In this document: in pieces, positions 37,701 through 48,433 of the stretch
Layout of the letters: each line of letters opens with the position of its first letter
How positions within the stretch are numbered: position 1 is the first letter of the stretch
NCBI GenBank assembly: GCA_028564705.1
Contig: JAPXFQ010001936.1
Location: 310,001-374,000 of the forward strand
Direction: 5' to 3'
Length of the DNA: 64,000 nucleotides
From: Apricaphanius iberus
Taxonomy: Eukaryota; Chordata; Actinopteri; Cyprinodontiformes; Aphaniidae
Program-made: the position numbers and the translations under genes
Notes under the pieces: model-generated
The model's input: only the letters and a program-made list of their open reading frames with translations
Told to the model about the DNA's origin: nothing
Databases searched by the model: none

Positions 37701-37871
37701 GGTTTACTGGTAGTTCCTAGGATTTCTAAAAGTAGAATGGGTGGCAGATCTTTCAGCTATCAGGCTCCCCTCCTATGGAACCGGCTCCCAGGGTTGGTTC
37801 GTGAAGCAGACAATTTGTCTATCTTTAAAACTAGGCTAAAAACTTTCCTCTTTGACAAAGCTTACAGTTAG
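34797..37871 (+). CDS. L2 LINE ORF2: APE endonuclease and reverse transcriptase
   Basis: The open frame runs 1024 codons after the ORF1 stop, in the ORF1 frame. The APE-type endonuclease shows NIRSL (35007-35021), [12 protein letters not shown] and SDHF. The reverse transcriptase shows [21 protein letters not shown] and the catalytic YADD (37029-37040). A C-terminal region follows. The protein nicks target DNA and primes reverse transcription of the LINE RNA. There is no ATG in frame until 35646, which lies beyond the endonuclease, so ORF2 cannot start at an AUG without losing that domain. Readthrough of TGA or non-AUG initiation is implied. No frameshift was seen. Confidence 0.9.
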   Translation, partial: QPRVQLREPRVQVKEQGLPPTHYPIEIVSRPLPKTNELKVNATRAKYKNLIKINKTRTEHKNKSIKCGLLNIRSLPSKTLLVNDLICENNIDLFCLAETWLQEEDHVTINESTPPSYLNFSVPRSTGRGGGVATIFHSDLLINLQKNNSYSSFEHLVFSFPHTHNKAVKPLLFVVLYRPPGPYSQFLDQISDFLSDLVLNTDKVIIVGDFNIHVDNESDSLNTAFHTILDSIGFTQNVQGPTHSCHHTLDLVLTYGIDCEEITVFPHNPILSDHFLITFKLTLMDHIKPERKLHYTRTLSDNAVANFKEALPTLISSVYKCRTENSDLTRDPSQLDILVHSVNSSLRRAIDKVAPLKRKVASHRRLTPWFNLELRTLKQNVRKLERKWRSTHLHDSFLIWKNSLLLYKKSLHTARTAYYSSLIEENKNNPRFLFNTVAKLTQDHSSIEPTIPQALSSDDFMQFFINKIDSIKNKIIGNLPNMLASSLVNEAASKMVEPNICLNCFNAAELCDVLKLLASSKPSTCVLDPIPTKLLKEVFPLIAAPILNIMNLSLVNGYVPQEFKIAVIKPLLKKPSLDQNDLINYRPISNLPFLSKILEKIVAHQICEHLNNNELFEKFQSGFRAHHSTETALVKVTNDILIASDNGLVTILVLLDLSAAFDTVDHNILIERLQSVGIIGTALGWFKSYLSNRFQFVQVNNRSSSTSIVTCGVPQGSVLGPILFTIYMLPIGKIIRQHGIKFHSYADDTQLYLSINPDESNQLGRLQACLEDIKTWMTLNFLLLNSDKTEVVVFGPEALKKKLLSQPLHLDGIKLASSNKAKNLGVIFDQDMSFRTYIKEVCRISFFHLRNIAKIRTILSRNDAEKLVHAFVTSRLDYCNCLLSGSPQNTIKSLQLVQNAAARILMNIKRRDHISPVLASLHWLPVKSRIEFKILLLTYKALNNLAPSYIRDLIVPYVPNRDLRSQTAGLLVVPRISKSRMGGRSFSYQAPLLWNRLPGLVREADNLSIFKTRLKTFLFDKAYS

Positions 37872-38997
37872 AGATATGTTTATAGGTAGTTAGAGTCAGG
37901 TCAGACAGGTAGATAGGAAGAGACAGGTTAATGTTAGTAGTCAGGCAGAGTGTCAAAAGTTAGGAAGAGATAGGAAGAGGTAGAGTAGCTAGGTAGAGAT
38001 AGATTAATGTAAGCCAGGTAAAGATCCGGAGCCGGTCGCGGCTTACCGCCGCGGAAGAAATGTGCCCCACAGGGGCCAGCCAGCGCCGGAGAGAGGTCCC
38101 TCAAGGGGATCCTCCCGCACAGTGCGGCCGCCCATTACCTGCCGGGTTGAATCCCCCGGGCAGACTGTGCGGACCCCACCCGTTTATCTCTTAAACGTTT
38201 CTCGCCCTCTTCAACTCTGTCCTCTCAGTTCTGTCTATTTTTCCTTAAGATAGTTGTCGACTATCGGTCTCGTGCCGGTATTTAGCCTTAGATGGAGTTT
38301 ACCACCCACTTTGGGCTGCATTCTCAAACAACCCGACTCCGAGAAGACCCCGGCATGACGGGGGCCGTTACCGGCCCTACACCGTCCACGGGTCAGGAGG
38401 ACTCAGACAGAGTGTTGGTAGCCAGGTCTCCTAGTAGCTAGGAGACAGGTTAATGTTAGTAGCTATGCTGCTTTAGGCTAGGCTGTTGGAGGACATTATT
38501 AGGGTCTGTTCCTACTTTCTCTCCTACTTCTCCCCAACTGCATGATGTGCTGTCAATTCAAGCACTAACCTGTTTTCTATTATAGTAGGTGCTCCGGATT
38601 AGCCCTGCTTGACGACCCTGACTAAGATGGCATTGCAGTGACGGAAAATTCTCCACGTCCTGCAACAAACTTCTGCATCAGTTCTATTGCTCTTTCTGTG
38701 TCTCTGTTATGTATTCTCCAAGCCACAGACGGTCGCGGCAGATAACCGCTTGTGCTGAGCCTGGTTCTGCCGGAGGTTTCTTCCTGTTAAAAGGGAGTTT
38801 TTCCTTCCCACTGTCGCTGCATGCCGCGAGCACTCATGCTGGTAATCCCAACGAGTGCAATCTGCCTGAGGTATTCCACACGAATCTGTGTAATTTCTAC
38901 ACTAAACATTGTATTGTAATAACTCTTTTTGTAAAGTGCCTTGAGATGACATCTGTTGTGAAATGGCGCTATATAAATAAACTGAATTGAATTGAAA
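37872..38997 (+). other. L2 3' UTR
   Basis: Repeated TAGGTAGAGATAG/AGGAAGAGATAGG words (37880-38020), a GC-rich block (38030-38420), then the conserved end GTAAAGTGCCTTGAGATGACAT and the tail. The matching parts recur at 46760-47500. Confidence 0.85.
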
Positions 38998-39060
38998 ATT
39001 TACACTTTCAAAATAACAGAAATAAAAATAATGGTGTGTGCAGAAGTTGGGCACCCCGCT

Positions 39061-39605
39061 GCCCGGGCCCTCATTGTGTACCTTGCCAAATGTTAGCTGC
39101 TAATGAGCGATTTTCTCTTTCCCCCCCGACATTTCTGCTTTTTACCTTCTCTCCTAGGTATCCAGATTCATAGATTGATGAAAATGTCTATTCTATAATA
39201 TGACGTCCTCTACAGCCCAAGCTGCTGCTCAGGGGCTGGTTCTGATCCGTGACAGAACAGAGCGCAGCAGCTGCTGCTTACAGGGCATCAAGGTGCAGCA
39301 ACAAAAAGTGCTGCTTATTGTTATTTTTGCATTAAAATCCTTTTTTGCCAGGATGTAATGTTTACTCTGACTTTAGATGTTAAATGGCTGTGGGCAGGAA
39401 GGATCTTTTTTTAACTATCATTCAGTAGTTTCGACGAGGCTCCTGACTGAAGAGGCTGTTGTATTACTGATAGCTGCAAAATTAACAGTGGTGATGGTAA
39501 TTTAATTTTCTTTAGCACAAGTCATCTGTCTGCTGTAACACTAATGTTTTCTTTTTTTTTAGATAAGCTATCATGTTAAAAAAAAATCACTATTTTAGAT
39601 ACTAC
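39061..39605. other. Unassigned interval
   Basis: No ORF or repeat family recognised. Confidence 0.35.
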
Positions 39606-41900
39606 TAGGGTTGCCATAAATGATTATTTTGATCAGCGACTAATCTACTATTATTTTGCCAAGTCGACTAATCGGATCACCTATAAAGTGTATCTTATCG
39701 CAGCAGCTGCTCAAATATATACATCATTACAGTAGATTCCATCTGGAAGTGTTTTCTCAAAGTATTATGTGCCATCTAAAATACCGATCGTTAAAATGAT
39801 CACATTCACCACTTAGGAAATAATTATTTTAAAAAATCAATGTTACAGCAGACACATGATGTGCTAAGGGAAATAAAATCACAATCACTACTGTTAGTGT
39901 TACATATGTCAATAAAAGTAATTAACATATTTTCCATTTTATAAACTCACACTTTGTTAAGCCTTTTCATAGTCTTTGCGTGAGACCAACGTTTTGATTT
40001 GTGCCATAGGCAGAAATAAAGGATCAAGCTATGTGCACTCCTCCACAACAAGCCATTTCGGTATTGCGATGCATGTTTGACATGTTTGTTTTGGACCGCA
40101 AACAGGCAGAAGGAAACAAACAATAGATAGGGAAAGCTGTAAAATTGATTATTTTGAATGGTGGGAAGTCGACAAACTTAAAACATATTTGCTGTAGAGC
40201 GCTGTCTGTGTCCGCGAACCATAAGAAAGAACTATGCGCACCAGTGTGTGCAGCTACAGGTATAGTCAGGCTGATTATACCGGCCTATTCGACATTCCAA
40301 GGAGTGACAATCCCAGACTTACAAATGCTGTTAGATGGCTGGGAAGAAGGGACTATTGTCATGCAGAAGTGGCCTCAGATTTTCACCCCAGAGCTCATGG
40401 AGTCAAGATGTGCTGTATCATCCTGTCGCAGGTATTTCTTGCTTGTTCTGCACTATGGCTGGGAGGTAGCACGTAGCTTATTATCTTCCGTCGTGCTTTT
40501 AAACTCTTACAATTTGTATTTTTGAGCTGGATAATGATGTGATGCTCTAAACATTAATCCTTCACACCGACTTCCAGCAGTAAATGGCCTGTATTTGTAT
40601 AGCACTTTACTCAGTCCCTAAGGACCCCAAAGCGCTTTACAGTACATTCAGTCATCCACCCACGCATTCAGACACTGATGATGGCAAGCTACGTTGTAGC
40701 CACAGCTGCCCTGGGGCGCACTGACGGAGGCGAGGCTGCCGGACACTGGCGCCACCAGTAGGTAACGGGTGAAGTGTCTTGCCCAAGGACACATAGACTG
40801 AGAACGTCAGAGCCGGGGCTTGAACCGGCAACCTTCTGATTATAAGGCAAACGCCCAACTCCTGAGCCACAGTCGCTCCTAGGCCAGTAGGCTATGCCAA
40901 GCCTTGGTGCTAATGACAATGCTACCAAAAATAAAACCATTAGATCTAGACGATAAACAGAAAAATTAAACAATTAACATGTTTAATTACACATTTCTTA
41001 AGTTGTTTACCCACCTCGCCCATCCATTCGGATCCTTCTTTTCTGTATGTAATGTATATAAAATCGGTCGGTATCATTCCTGCACTCGTTCGTTTTGCAT
41101 TCTCCACCGTTTAATGTGGTAAATGCCGTTTCCACAGCCAACCACAACACAATGAGTACTGGGTATATTTGAAAAAGCCGCCAAAAACAGCCTTTAAGAG
41201 GCTTTAATAGGCTCCGTATTAATGAAAACACACTGCTTTAAACTAGCAACCATACAGGTGCTGGTGGTGACAAGACAAAAGCTGCGATAAATATAAAAAT
41301 TCGGACATTTATATCGAACTATGAATGCGCCAGACAGAACACACAAAGCCGATATGTACGTGTAAAAGAGGATGTTCAGTCAGCCTACTGTATGTGTTAG
41401 CGTTAGCAGCTAAAGAGCTAATTAGCTTAGCCAGCAAACTGTTCCTCTTCGTCGTCAGCCACTTCGGGCTTCCTGTTAAGATTCTGGAGCATCATTGTCA
41501 TCCTTTCATGGTAAACAGGTTCTACCTTGTGGATTTTGGATTACACATGCTTCTGTACAATTTTTATAAAACGCTATTAAACATTAGAGGTTTGTTGTCG
41601 ACTCGACATGACAGTTTGGCCTTTTCCAGTGTTAAGCCACGATTCATCCGTATTCCCACTGCTGCATGTGTGTGTCAGGGGCAGACAGCAGAAAGAGCCG
41701 TAGACATACAGTGTATAGAGAGCAGTGAACGGTATAGCTGCAGTTTTAAGGGAAATACAAAGCATTTTAGCTCAAGCTTTAGAGGAGCTGCTTGCTCCTA
41801 GAATAACATGCAATTTAAACGTGATCTGATTAGTCGACTAATCATTAAAATAATTAGTGTATAGTCGATTACCAAAATAATCGTTTGTTGCAGCACTACT
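39606..41900. mobile_element. hAT-like element with AATCG-rich ends
   Basis: The left end TAGGGTTGCCATAAATGATT and right end (inverse TAGTGCTGCAACAAACGATT) are inverted repeats. Both lead into GATTATTTTG and GTCGACTAATC blocks, typical of a common fish hAT family. The flanking 8-mers do not match. No transposase domain was recognised in its ORFs (for example 40145-40525 and 41325-41801). A SINE is nested at 40580-40880. Confidence 0.65.
40580..40880 (-). mobile_element. tRNA-derived SINE
   Basis: On the minus strand a tRNA-like head starts at 40880 (GGAGCGACTGTGGCTCAGGA) with an intact B-box GGTTCAAGCCC. The conserved CCTTGGGCAAGACACTTCACCC block follows. The 3' domain ends AAAGCGCTTTGGGG...TATACAAATACAGGCCATTTA. 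This order is classic for teleost SINEs with LINE-like tails. Confidence 0.92.
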
Positions 41901-42009
41901 GGTGTCTCTTTGTTGTAGTGTGGCCACACACCAAACATGGCAGGATCAAAAAAGGAATATCACAGATATTTAAAATCCCTGTGTCCGCGGTCTGAAGCTC
42001 TTTCAACTA

Positions 42010-42205
42010 TTTTAAAATCCTGCATTGCGAACCAGGCCTAAAGAACAGGGCTTTTTTGGTTTCAACAGAAAACCTTTCGTCAGAACAAACGAAAATCGCA
42101 CGTGGGGTCCCCCAGGGCTTCATCTTGGGACCCCTCAATATGCTTCCACTATCCCAGATTAAACCAATATGATTAGCTGCCATTGCTATGTAGATGATAC
42201 GCATC
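42010..42205 (+). pseudogene. L2-type RT scrap
   Basis: Frames read GVPQG-F-LGPLN and a YVDDTHLI-like remnant, parallel to the better copy at 42470-42610. Interrupted by a SINE at 42212. Confidence 0.7.
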
Positions 42206-42211
42206 TTATTT

Positions 42212-42340
42212 TGGGGGTGACCGTAGCTCATTTTGTCCCTTAACCTGGAGGTTGCTGGTTCAAACCCGAGCTCTGTCCATCTCAGTGTCCTTGTGTAAGA
42301 CACCTTCCTTGCCATGGTGTTTGTGCTCAGTGGACCTGGT
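42212..42340 (+). mobile_element. tRNA-derived SINE fragment
   Basis: GACCGTAGCTCATTTTG...GGTTGCTGGTTCAAACCCGAG shows A- and B-box-like spacing, then GTGTCCTTGTGTAAGACACC, the same central block as the other SINE. Confidence 0.75.
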
Positions 42341-42369
42341 TACTACAATCAATGTACAAAATGTTTTCG

Positions 42370-43650
42370 AGAAGGAATGAATGACTACTCAATCACTTCA
42401 ATGTTTTGAGTCTTATCTCAAGAACAGGAAGTTCTTTGTGTCTATAAGACATTTCTCATCAGAACAAACAGAATCACATGTAGGGTTCTCCAGGGCTCCA
42501 TCCTAGGACCCCTCCTGTTCAATATTCATATGCTCCCACTAACCAAGATTATAGCAGTCAATAAGATTAGTTACCATAACTATGCAGACGACACTCAGCT
42601 ATACATTACATTGTCATCCAGACCTTAAATGATTGCATTGAACAAATCAACGACTGGATGTCACACAACTTTCTCCAGCTAAACAGAAACTAAACGGAGG
42701 TAATTATTTTTGGACCTAAGTAGGAACGATCAAGAGTCAGCGCACAGCTTCAGCTAATACAACTAAAAACTACTAATCAGGCCCGTAATCTAGGTGTAAT
42801 AATGGACTCAGACCTGAACTTCCTGGGTCACATAAAGGAAATGGCAAGGTCGGTCTTGTCACCTGAAGAACATTTCTAGGATTAAAGTACTAATGTCATA
42901 GAAGGACCTTGAAAAATGAATCCATGCGTTCATTTTTAGTCGGATTAATTACTGTAACAGCGTCCTCACAGGTCTACCTAAAAAGTCAGACAGCTGCAGC
43001 TGATCCAGAACGCTGCTGCTCACTAGAACCAGGAAAGTAGAGTACATCACCCCAGTTCTTAAGTCCTTACACTGGCTCCCTGTAGCTCAGAGATAAGACT
43101 TTAAAAGACTCCTACTAGTTTATAAATCACTGAACGGTTTAGCACCAAAGTATGTTGTAGATCTGCTGTCACTATACCAACTCAGCAGACCACTCAGGTC
43201 CTCCAACTCTAGCTTACTTAACATTCGTAAAATTAGAACTAAACAAGGAGAAGCAGCTTTCAGCTTCTATGCTCCACAAATCTGAAACAAACTTCCAGAA
43301 GAATGCAAAAATGCTGAATCGTTAGGTTCTTTTAAATCGAAGATTAAAACTCTACTATTCAGAGGTGCCGTTGAGTCCTAAATTGCGTTTTTTTAATCTA
43401 TATTCTTTTGTATAAATGTGTTCTTTGTACATTCTCTTTTTATTGATGGATTCTTGTGTTTTGTTTTTAAATTCCATACTCTCACAAATGTCATTTTATG
43501 CCTCAGTTACTAAATGCATTTCTTTTGGTGATGATTTGTTTTAGATTTTCATATTTTTGTTGTGTATTTGGTTTCACTGATTCATGTAAAGCACCTTGCA
43601 TTGCCTTGTGTTTAAAGTGTGATATACAAATAAAATTGCCTTGCGTACGT
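42370..43650 (+). pseudogene. L2-type LINE pseudogene, 5'-truncated
   Basis: Frames show SYLKNRKFF, a frameshifted GFSRAPS region, a remnant YADDTQL box (about 42573-42600), [25 protein letters not shown] and RNAAA-like segments. It ends in the GTGATATACAAATAAAATTGCCTTGC tail. Many stops. Same family as the minus-strand copy at 19466-20920. Confidence 0.88.
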
Positions 43651-43740
43651 GTAGCGTAGTTTGTCGTCTTGTGGCTGAAAAAATAGCCCTAGAAATGTAA
43701 TTCATTTAAAACTTAAGGTTACGGATCAAAAAAGTACTTT

Positions 43741-43845
43741 CTATTAAATTTATTCATATAGCGCCAATTCACAACATATGTAATCTCAAGGCACTTGACT
43801 AGAAAGGTGTTTTCAATACAATTATATTAACACTCCAATCAGTTA
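43741..43845 (-). mobile_element. L2 3' end fragment
   Basis: The minus strand reads a CAAGTGCCTTGAGATTAC...TTGTGAATTGGCGCTATATGAATAAATTT end. It supplies an AATAAA (43754-43749) about 130 bp after the zinc-finger stop codon. Confidence 0.8.
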
Positions 43846-43880
43846 GGTTTTCTATGTAAGGAATCCCAGCAGACTGTGGG

Positions 43881-46253
43881 TCATTTTGTAGTTTCTTTGT
43901 GACTTCTTCTGTGGTGAGTCAAATGACATCTCCTTGTGAAAGGTTTATCACACAAATCACATGAATAAGGCTTTTCACCTGTGTGAGTTCTAACATGACG
44001 TGTCACGTGAGCCTTTGTTTGAAAAGATTTGCCACACAAGTCACAAGAATAAGGCTTCTCACCTGTGTGAGATCTAACGTGACGTGTCACGTGAGCCTTT
44101 GTTTGAAAAGATTTTTCACAAAAATCACAAGCATAAGGCTTCTCACCTGTGTGAGTTCTAATGTGCTGCTTAATGTCAGTCTTTTTTAGAAAAGATTTGC
44201 CACACCAGTTACAAGAAAAGGGCTTCTCGCCTGAGTGAGTTCTTCTGTGATTATCCAAATCATTTCTGACTCTGAAAGATTTTTCACATAAATCACAAGA
44301 ATAAGGCTTCTCACCTGTGTGAGTTTTAATGTGACGTGTCATGTGAGCCTTTATTTTAAAAGATTTTCTACACAAGTCACAAGAAAAAGGCCTCTCACCT
44401 GTGTGAGTTCGTCTGTGAACAACCAAATTACTTCTGATTCTGAAAGATTTTTCACAGAAATCACAAGAAAAAGGCTTCTCGCCTGTGTGAGTTCTTCTGT
44501 GTTCCACCAAATTAGTTCTTACTCTAAAAGATTTATCACATAAATCACAAGAATAAGGCTTCTCACTTTGGTGTGTTCTAAAATGAGATGCCATGTTGGA
44601 CTTTATTGCAAAAGACTTGCCACACAAATCACAAGTATAAGGCTTCTCACCTGTGTGAGTTCTAATGTGACATGTCATTTGACCCTTTGCTGAAAAAGAT
44701 TTGCCACACAAGTCACAGGAATAAGGCTTCTCGCCTTTGTGAGTTCTAATGTGAGATGTCATTTGACCCTTTACTGAAAAAGATTTGCCACACAAGTCAC
44801 AAGAATAAGGCTTTTTAACCGTGTGAGTTTCAACGTGACGCGTCAAGTGAGCCTTCATTTTAAAAGATTTTCTACACAAGTCACAAGAATAAGGCCTCTC
44901 ACCTGTGTGAGTTCGTCTGTGAACAACCAAATTACTTCTGATTCTGAAAGATTTTTCACAGAAATCACAAGAAAAAGGTTTCTCGCCTGTGTGAGTTCTT
45001 CTGTGCTCAACCAAATTAGTTCTTACTCTAAAAGATTTTTCACATAAATCACAAGAATAAGGCTTCTCACTTTGGTGAGTTCTAACATGAGATACCAAGT
45101 TAGCCTTTATTGCAAAAGATTTGCTACACAAGTCACAAGAATACGGCTTCTCACCTTTGTGAGTTCTCATGTGACATGTCATTTGACACTTTACTGCAAA
45201 AGATTTGCCACACAAGTCACAAGAATAAGGCTTTTCACCTGTGTGAGTTCTTCTGTGACATTTCAAGTAACTCTTTACTGTAAAACATTTGCCACACAAA
45301 TCACAACAATAAGGCTTCTCACCTGTGTGAGTTCTTCTGTGACATGTCATGTCAAACTTTTTTCTAAAAGATTTGCCACATAGGTCACAAGAATAAGGCT
45401 TCTCACCTGTGTGAGTTCTTCTGTGACATGTCATGTAAGACTTTTTTGTAAACGATTTGCCACAGAAGTCACAAATGAAACTCTTCTTACCTTTGTGACT
45501 ACTACTACTGTGAAATGTCACATTTTGACTCTGTCCATTACATTTACCACACACTTCACTGGGAGAGAGTTTCTCACCTGTGTTGGATCTCATAAGTGCA
45601 GGTAAGTCCTCACATGTATTGAAATGTTTACCGCATATTTTACAAGAAGCCAAACCTGTTTTATGTCTTTTTAGTTCTGAATTTTCCACATTGTCCCTTT
45701 GATTTCTAGGGTCCTTATGTCTCTTCAGATCTTTATCTCTACTTGATCCTGAGTCGTTTTGGTCGTCTCCCTGCTGATGTTGGTTCTCAGTTTCAGGGCA
45801 ATAAGAAGAGAGGAGATGGTTCTTGGATGGTTCTGTTCCATTTTTATCTTTTTGTCGATGAGGAGTAACCGTAATTCTGTCCGTCTCTTGCTTTACCACA
45901 CGTGGCTTTTCATCCTGATCACAGCCGAGATACGGTCTTTTCTCTTCTATCTTCACAGATTCTGGTTCCTTTTTAATCTTCAGAGGTTCTGGATCTTCTG
46001 GTTCATCTTTAGTTTGTACAGGTTCTTGCTCCTGCTTTACCTCTATAACCCACGACCCTTTTGGTTCATTATTGAGTTTTTCCTCTTGAACAGGAGTAAG
46101 CAGAGAAGTGTTGTTTTCCTGCTTCACTACAAGCTGTCCTTCAGTTTCAAAGATCCACAGTTCAATATGTTCTTCTTTGATCGGTTCTGTTTCCTCCATT
46201 GGGTCACTTATCTGTTTTTCTGGCTCCTCCTTTATTTCTACATCTTTTGGCAT
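43881..46253 (-). CDS. C2H2 zinc-finger protein with 19 intact fingers
   Basis: 790 residues from ATG at 46253. The acidic N-terminus (about 1-200) has many psi-K-x-E motifs (IKEE, VKQE, IKKE). Two decayed fingers (CKICGKHF..., lacking the His pair, and SEVCGKC...) precede 19 intact C2H2 fingers (about 256-785) with TGEKP-type linkers. Fingers 4-8 and 10-14 form a duplicated block offset by six fingers; fingers 6/12, 7/13 and 17/18 have identical helices (RVRTNLVEH, RIRSNLVVH, QTKAHVTRH). It is likely a nuclear DNA-binding regulator, paralogous to the gene at 13676. The start is the first ATG after a TAG that ends the ancestral frame. Confidence 0.92.
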   Translation of the reverse strand: MPKDVEIKEEPEKQISDPMEETEPIKEEHIELWIFETEGQLVVKQENNTSLLTPVQEEKLNNEPKGSWVIEVKQEQEPVQTKDEPEDPEPLKIKKEPESVKIEEKRPYLGCDQDEKPRVVKQETDRITVTPHRQKDKNGTEPSKNHLLSSYCPETENQHQQGDDQNDSGSSRDKDLKRHKDPRNQRDNVENSELKRHKTGLASCKICGKHFNTCEDLPALMRSNTGEKLSPSEVCGKCNGQSQNVTFHSSSSHKGKKSFICDFCGKSFTKKSYMTCHRRTHTGEKPYSCDLCGKSFRKKFDMTCHRRTHTGEKPYCCDLCGKCFTVKSYLKCHRRTHTGEKPYSCDLCGKSFAVKCQMTCHMRTHKGEKPYSCDLCSKSFAIKANLVSHVRTHQSEKPYSCDLCEKSFRVRTNLVEHRRTHTGEKPFSCDFCEKSFRIRSNLVVHRRTHTGERPYSCDLCRKSFKMKAHLTRHVETHTVKKPYSCDLCGKSFSVKGQMTSHIRTHKGEKPYSCDLCGKSFSAKGQMTCHIRTHTGEKPYTCDLCGKSFAIKSNMASHFRTHQSEKPYSCDLCDKSFRVRTNLVEHRRTHTGEKPFSCDFCEKSFRIRSNLVVHRRTHTGERPFSCDLCRKSFKIKAHMTRHIKTHTGEKPYSCDLCEKSFRVRNDLDNHRRTHSGEKPFSCNWCGKSFLKKTDIKQHIRTHTGEKPYACDFCEKSFQTKAHVTRHVRSHTGEKPYSCDLCGKSFQTKAHVTRHVRTHTGEKPYSCDLCDKPFTRRCHLTHHRRSHKETTK

Positions 46254-46343
46254 CTTTTCAAGGATGGAGTTAATTTCTTCCGTTTTGAGAACGTGAACAG
46301 TAAGAACTTTCTAATTAGCAACAGACATGATGGTGTAGAAGGC
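46254..46343 (-). promoter_or_regulatory. Exon leader with disabled ancestral start codon
   Basis: The acceptor CCCTCAG is followed by GCCTTCTACACCATC and ATG-TCT (ATG at 46328-46326), matching the plus-strand paralogue. Codon 6 is TAG (46313-46311) where the paralogue has TGG. The frame then stays open to the ATG at 46253, codon 26 of the ancestral frame. Confidence 0.85.
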
Positions 46344-46704
46344 CTGAGGGAATCAAGAAGAGTAGAACATTAATGTAGGGAATAGATGGGGTTAACATCT
46401 CACTAAGATTCATAACATTGTAATAATCAAATATTGAAATAAGACTTAGTTTAATTAAGAGCAAGTCACACTCCTACCAGAATCTTACAACACCCACATT
46501 AATGGTTTGAAAACTTTACTAAAAGGAGACGTTGCTTGGTGGACTAAATGATGATTGATGTGTCAGGGGCAGAGGGCTGGACGGTGTCAACATTTCCTTT
46601 ATATTACCACACCAACTCGCTATGGAGGCATGGCTGAGACTTAGCTACTTCTATACCCCACAATGCAGTGCAGGTGACATCAGAAATAACGGCTGATGTA
46701 ACAA
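46344..46704. other. Intronic or upstream sequence of the 19-finger gene
   Basis: No ORF or recognised repeat. Confidence 0.4.
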
Positions 46705-47505
46705 CTTGTCTATCTTTAAAACTAGGCTTAAAACTTTCCTTTTTGACAAAGCTTACAGTCAGAGATATGTTAATAGGTAGTTAGAGACAGGTTAGCCAGG
46801 TAGCTAGGAAGAGATAGGTTAATGTTATTAGCCAGGTAGAGTGTCAAAAGCTAGGAAGAGATAGGAAGAGGTAGAGTAGCTAGGTGGAGATAGATGAATG
46901 TAAGCCAGGTAGAGAGTGTTAGTAGCTAGGTCTCCTAGTAGCTAGGAGACAGGTTAATGTTAGTAGCTATGCTGCTTTAGGCTAGGCTGTTGGAGGACAT
47001 TATTAGGGTCAGTTCCTACTTTCTCTCCTACTTCTCCCCAACTGCATGATGTGCTGTCAATTCAAGCGCTAACCTGTTTTCTCTTAGTCTCTTCCTACAG
47101 TAGGTGCTCCTGACCCGCCCTGCTTGACGACCCTGACTAAGATGGCATTGCAGTGGAGGAACGTTCTCCACGTCCTGCTTACCAGCTTCTGCTTCTGCAT
47201 CAGTTCTGTTGCTCTTTCTGTGTCTCTGCTGCCTTCTCCAAACCCCAGACGGTCTCAGCAGATGGCCGCTTATGATGAGCCTGGTTCTGCTGGAGGTTTC
47301 TTCCTGTTAAAAGGGAGTTTTTCCTCTCCACTGTCGCTTCATGCTTGCTCAGTGTGAGGGATTGCTGAAAAGTCCCAATGCAATTTCTGCGGTTGTCTAA
47401 TTCCTAGATTAAACATTGTATTGTAATAACTTTTCTTGTAAAGTGCCTTGGGATGACATTTGTTGTGAAATGGCGCTATATAAATAAACTGAATTTAATT
47501 GAATA
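46705..47505 (+). mobile_element. 5'-truncated L2 copy (3' UTR)
   Basis: Starts within the last codons of ORF2 ([18 protein letters not shown] equivalent) and follows the 3' UTR of the 33635 element, minus its GC-rich block, to the GGCGCTATATAAATAAACTGAATT end. High similarity by eye. Confidence 0.92.
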
Positions 47506-48433
47506 ACTGCTTAGCCAATAGAAATGGCTGTTTAAATTCAAACAAAGGGCCGACTTGTAACCTAAACAGAATGACTGTTTTAGGCAGAAAATTTACTCAG
47601 ACCAACAGTGGCCAGCCGGTTTATCGGGCTGATATTTGCGGATGCTGTGTTAGCTGATAGTTTTTCGTGCACAGGCAGGCGTGTTGCTCGAGACGCAGCA
47701 GTTCATGTGCAGACCATGCACGGACCCTCCCCCACTAGAAAACTGCTGGAAGCTCTTCAGGACAAAGCTACATTTGAAACTCCCAAGGATATTTTAACTG
47801 TTTAACTTAGCTGAAATATTGCCATACACTTTGAAAGTGAAAAAAACTTTACATTTGCTTGGAACTATGGCTAAGCATTTTTTCTTGTCTCTGAATGGAA
47901 AATGTGAATGGCTAATGTCTGCATTTAGGGAGCAGCAAATGGCCAAGTTGTAGGATGTAGGCTGTATCGCAGCTTTAATGACTAGCGATATGTTTTCTAC
48001 ACAGGTGACTAATAATTTGCCTCAAGTTAATCATGTATCAGACATAAATGCACCATGCAGGCTATGCCTTACTTGTGTTTAGAGCCATTTGCTGACGTTA
48101 TTATCAATCAAGTTAAATGGTGATGGAGTTTTTCAGTCAGCGATGGCTGCCAACAGAAGTTTGTGTGTGTGGTGTGTGCTTGTGTCTGTCTCACTCAGTG
48201 GGACACACGCATCACAGCGATATGAGAGCGATGCACAACCTTAAAGAGAGCTTTTAAAACGTTCCGATAGGCTTAGTTTTATACGTTATTGAATATTTAA
48301 ACCTTTTAACGTTGATGCAGTTTAGAACAGAAACTTGAAACAATTTGTTGCCTAATGTGCATCTGACATATTTTCCCCTGCTCATTTATGTTCTGTTTGA
48401 CAAATCTAGCAGCTTCTTTTACATTTTTGTTTA
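47506..48433. other. Unassigned interval before the hAT relic
   Basis: A 65-codon ORF at 47608-47805 starts beside a CGGTTTATCGGGCTGATATTTG block that resembles DNA-transposon ends. No protein domain recognised. Confidence 0.35.

Larger units (their letters stand above)
33635..38997 (+). mobile_element. Near-complete L2-type LINE
   Basis: It includes a 5' region with a repeated GACGTATCGCGT motif (33640-33669), ORF1, ORF2, a long 3' UTR, and an end in GGCGCTATATAAATAAA followed by CTGAATTGAATTGAA. ATTTAC occurs on both sides (33629-33634 and 38998-39003), a possible short target duplication. It is inserted in an older repeat that resumes at 39003. A 5'-truncated relative is at 46705-47505. 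Confidence 0.92.

Noticed and set aside
40770..40880. tRNA-like sequence with B-box on the minus strand
   Set aside because: It is followed by the conserved GGGCAAGACACTTC block and a LINE-like tail, so it is a SINE head, not a tRNA gene. The same applies at 42212-42340.
41325..41801. 158-codon ORF in the hAT-like element
   Set aside because: No domain and no hAT-like motif, so I cannot support it as a gene; kept only as a question in the findings.
43983..46373. Many plus-strand ORFs antisense to the 19-finger gene
   Set aside because: Repetitive Thr/Cys/Val translations are mirror images of the finger linkers.
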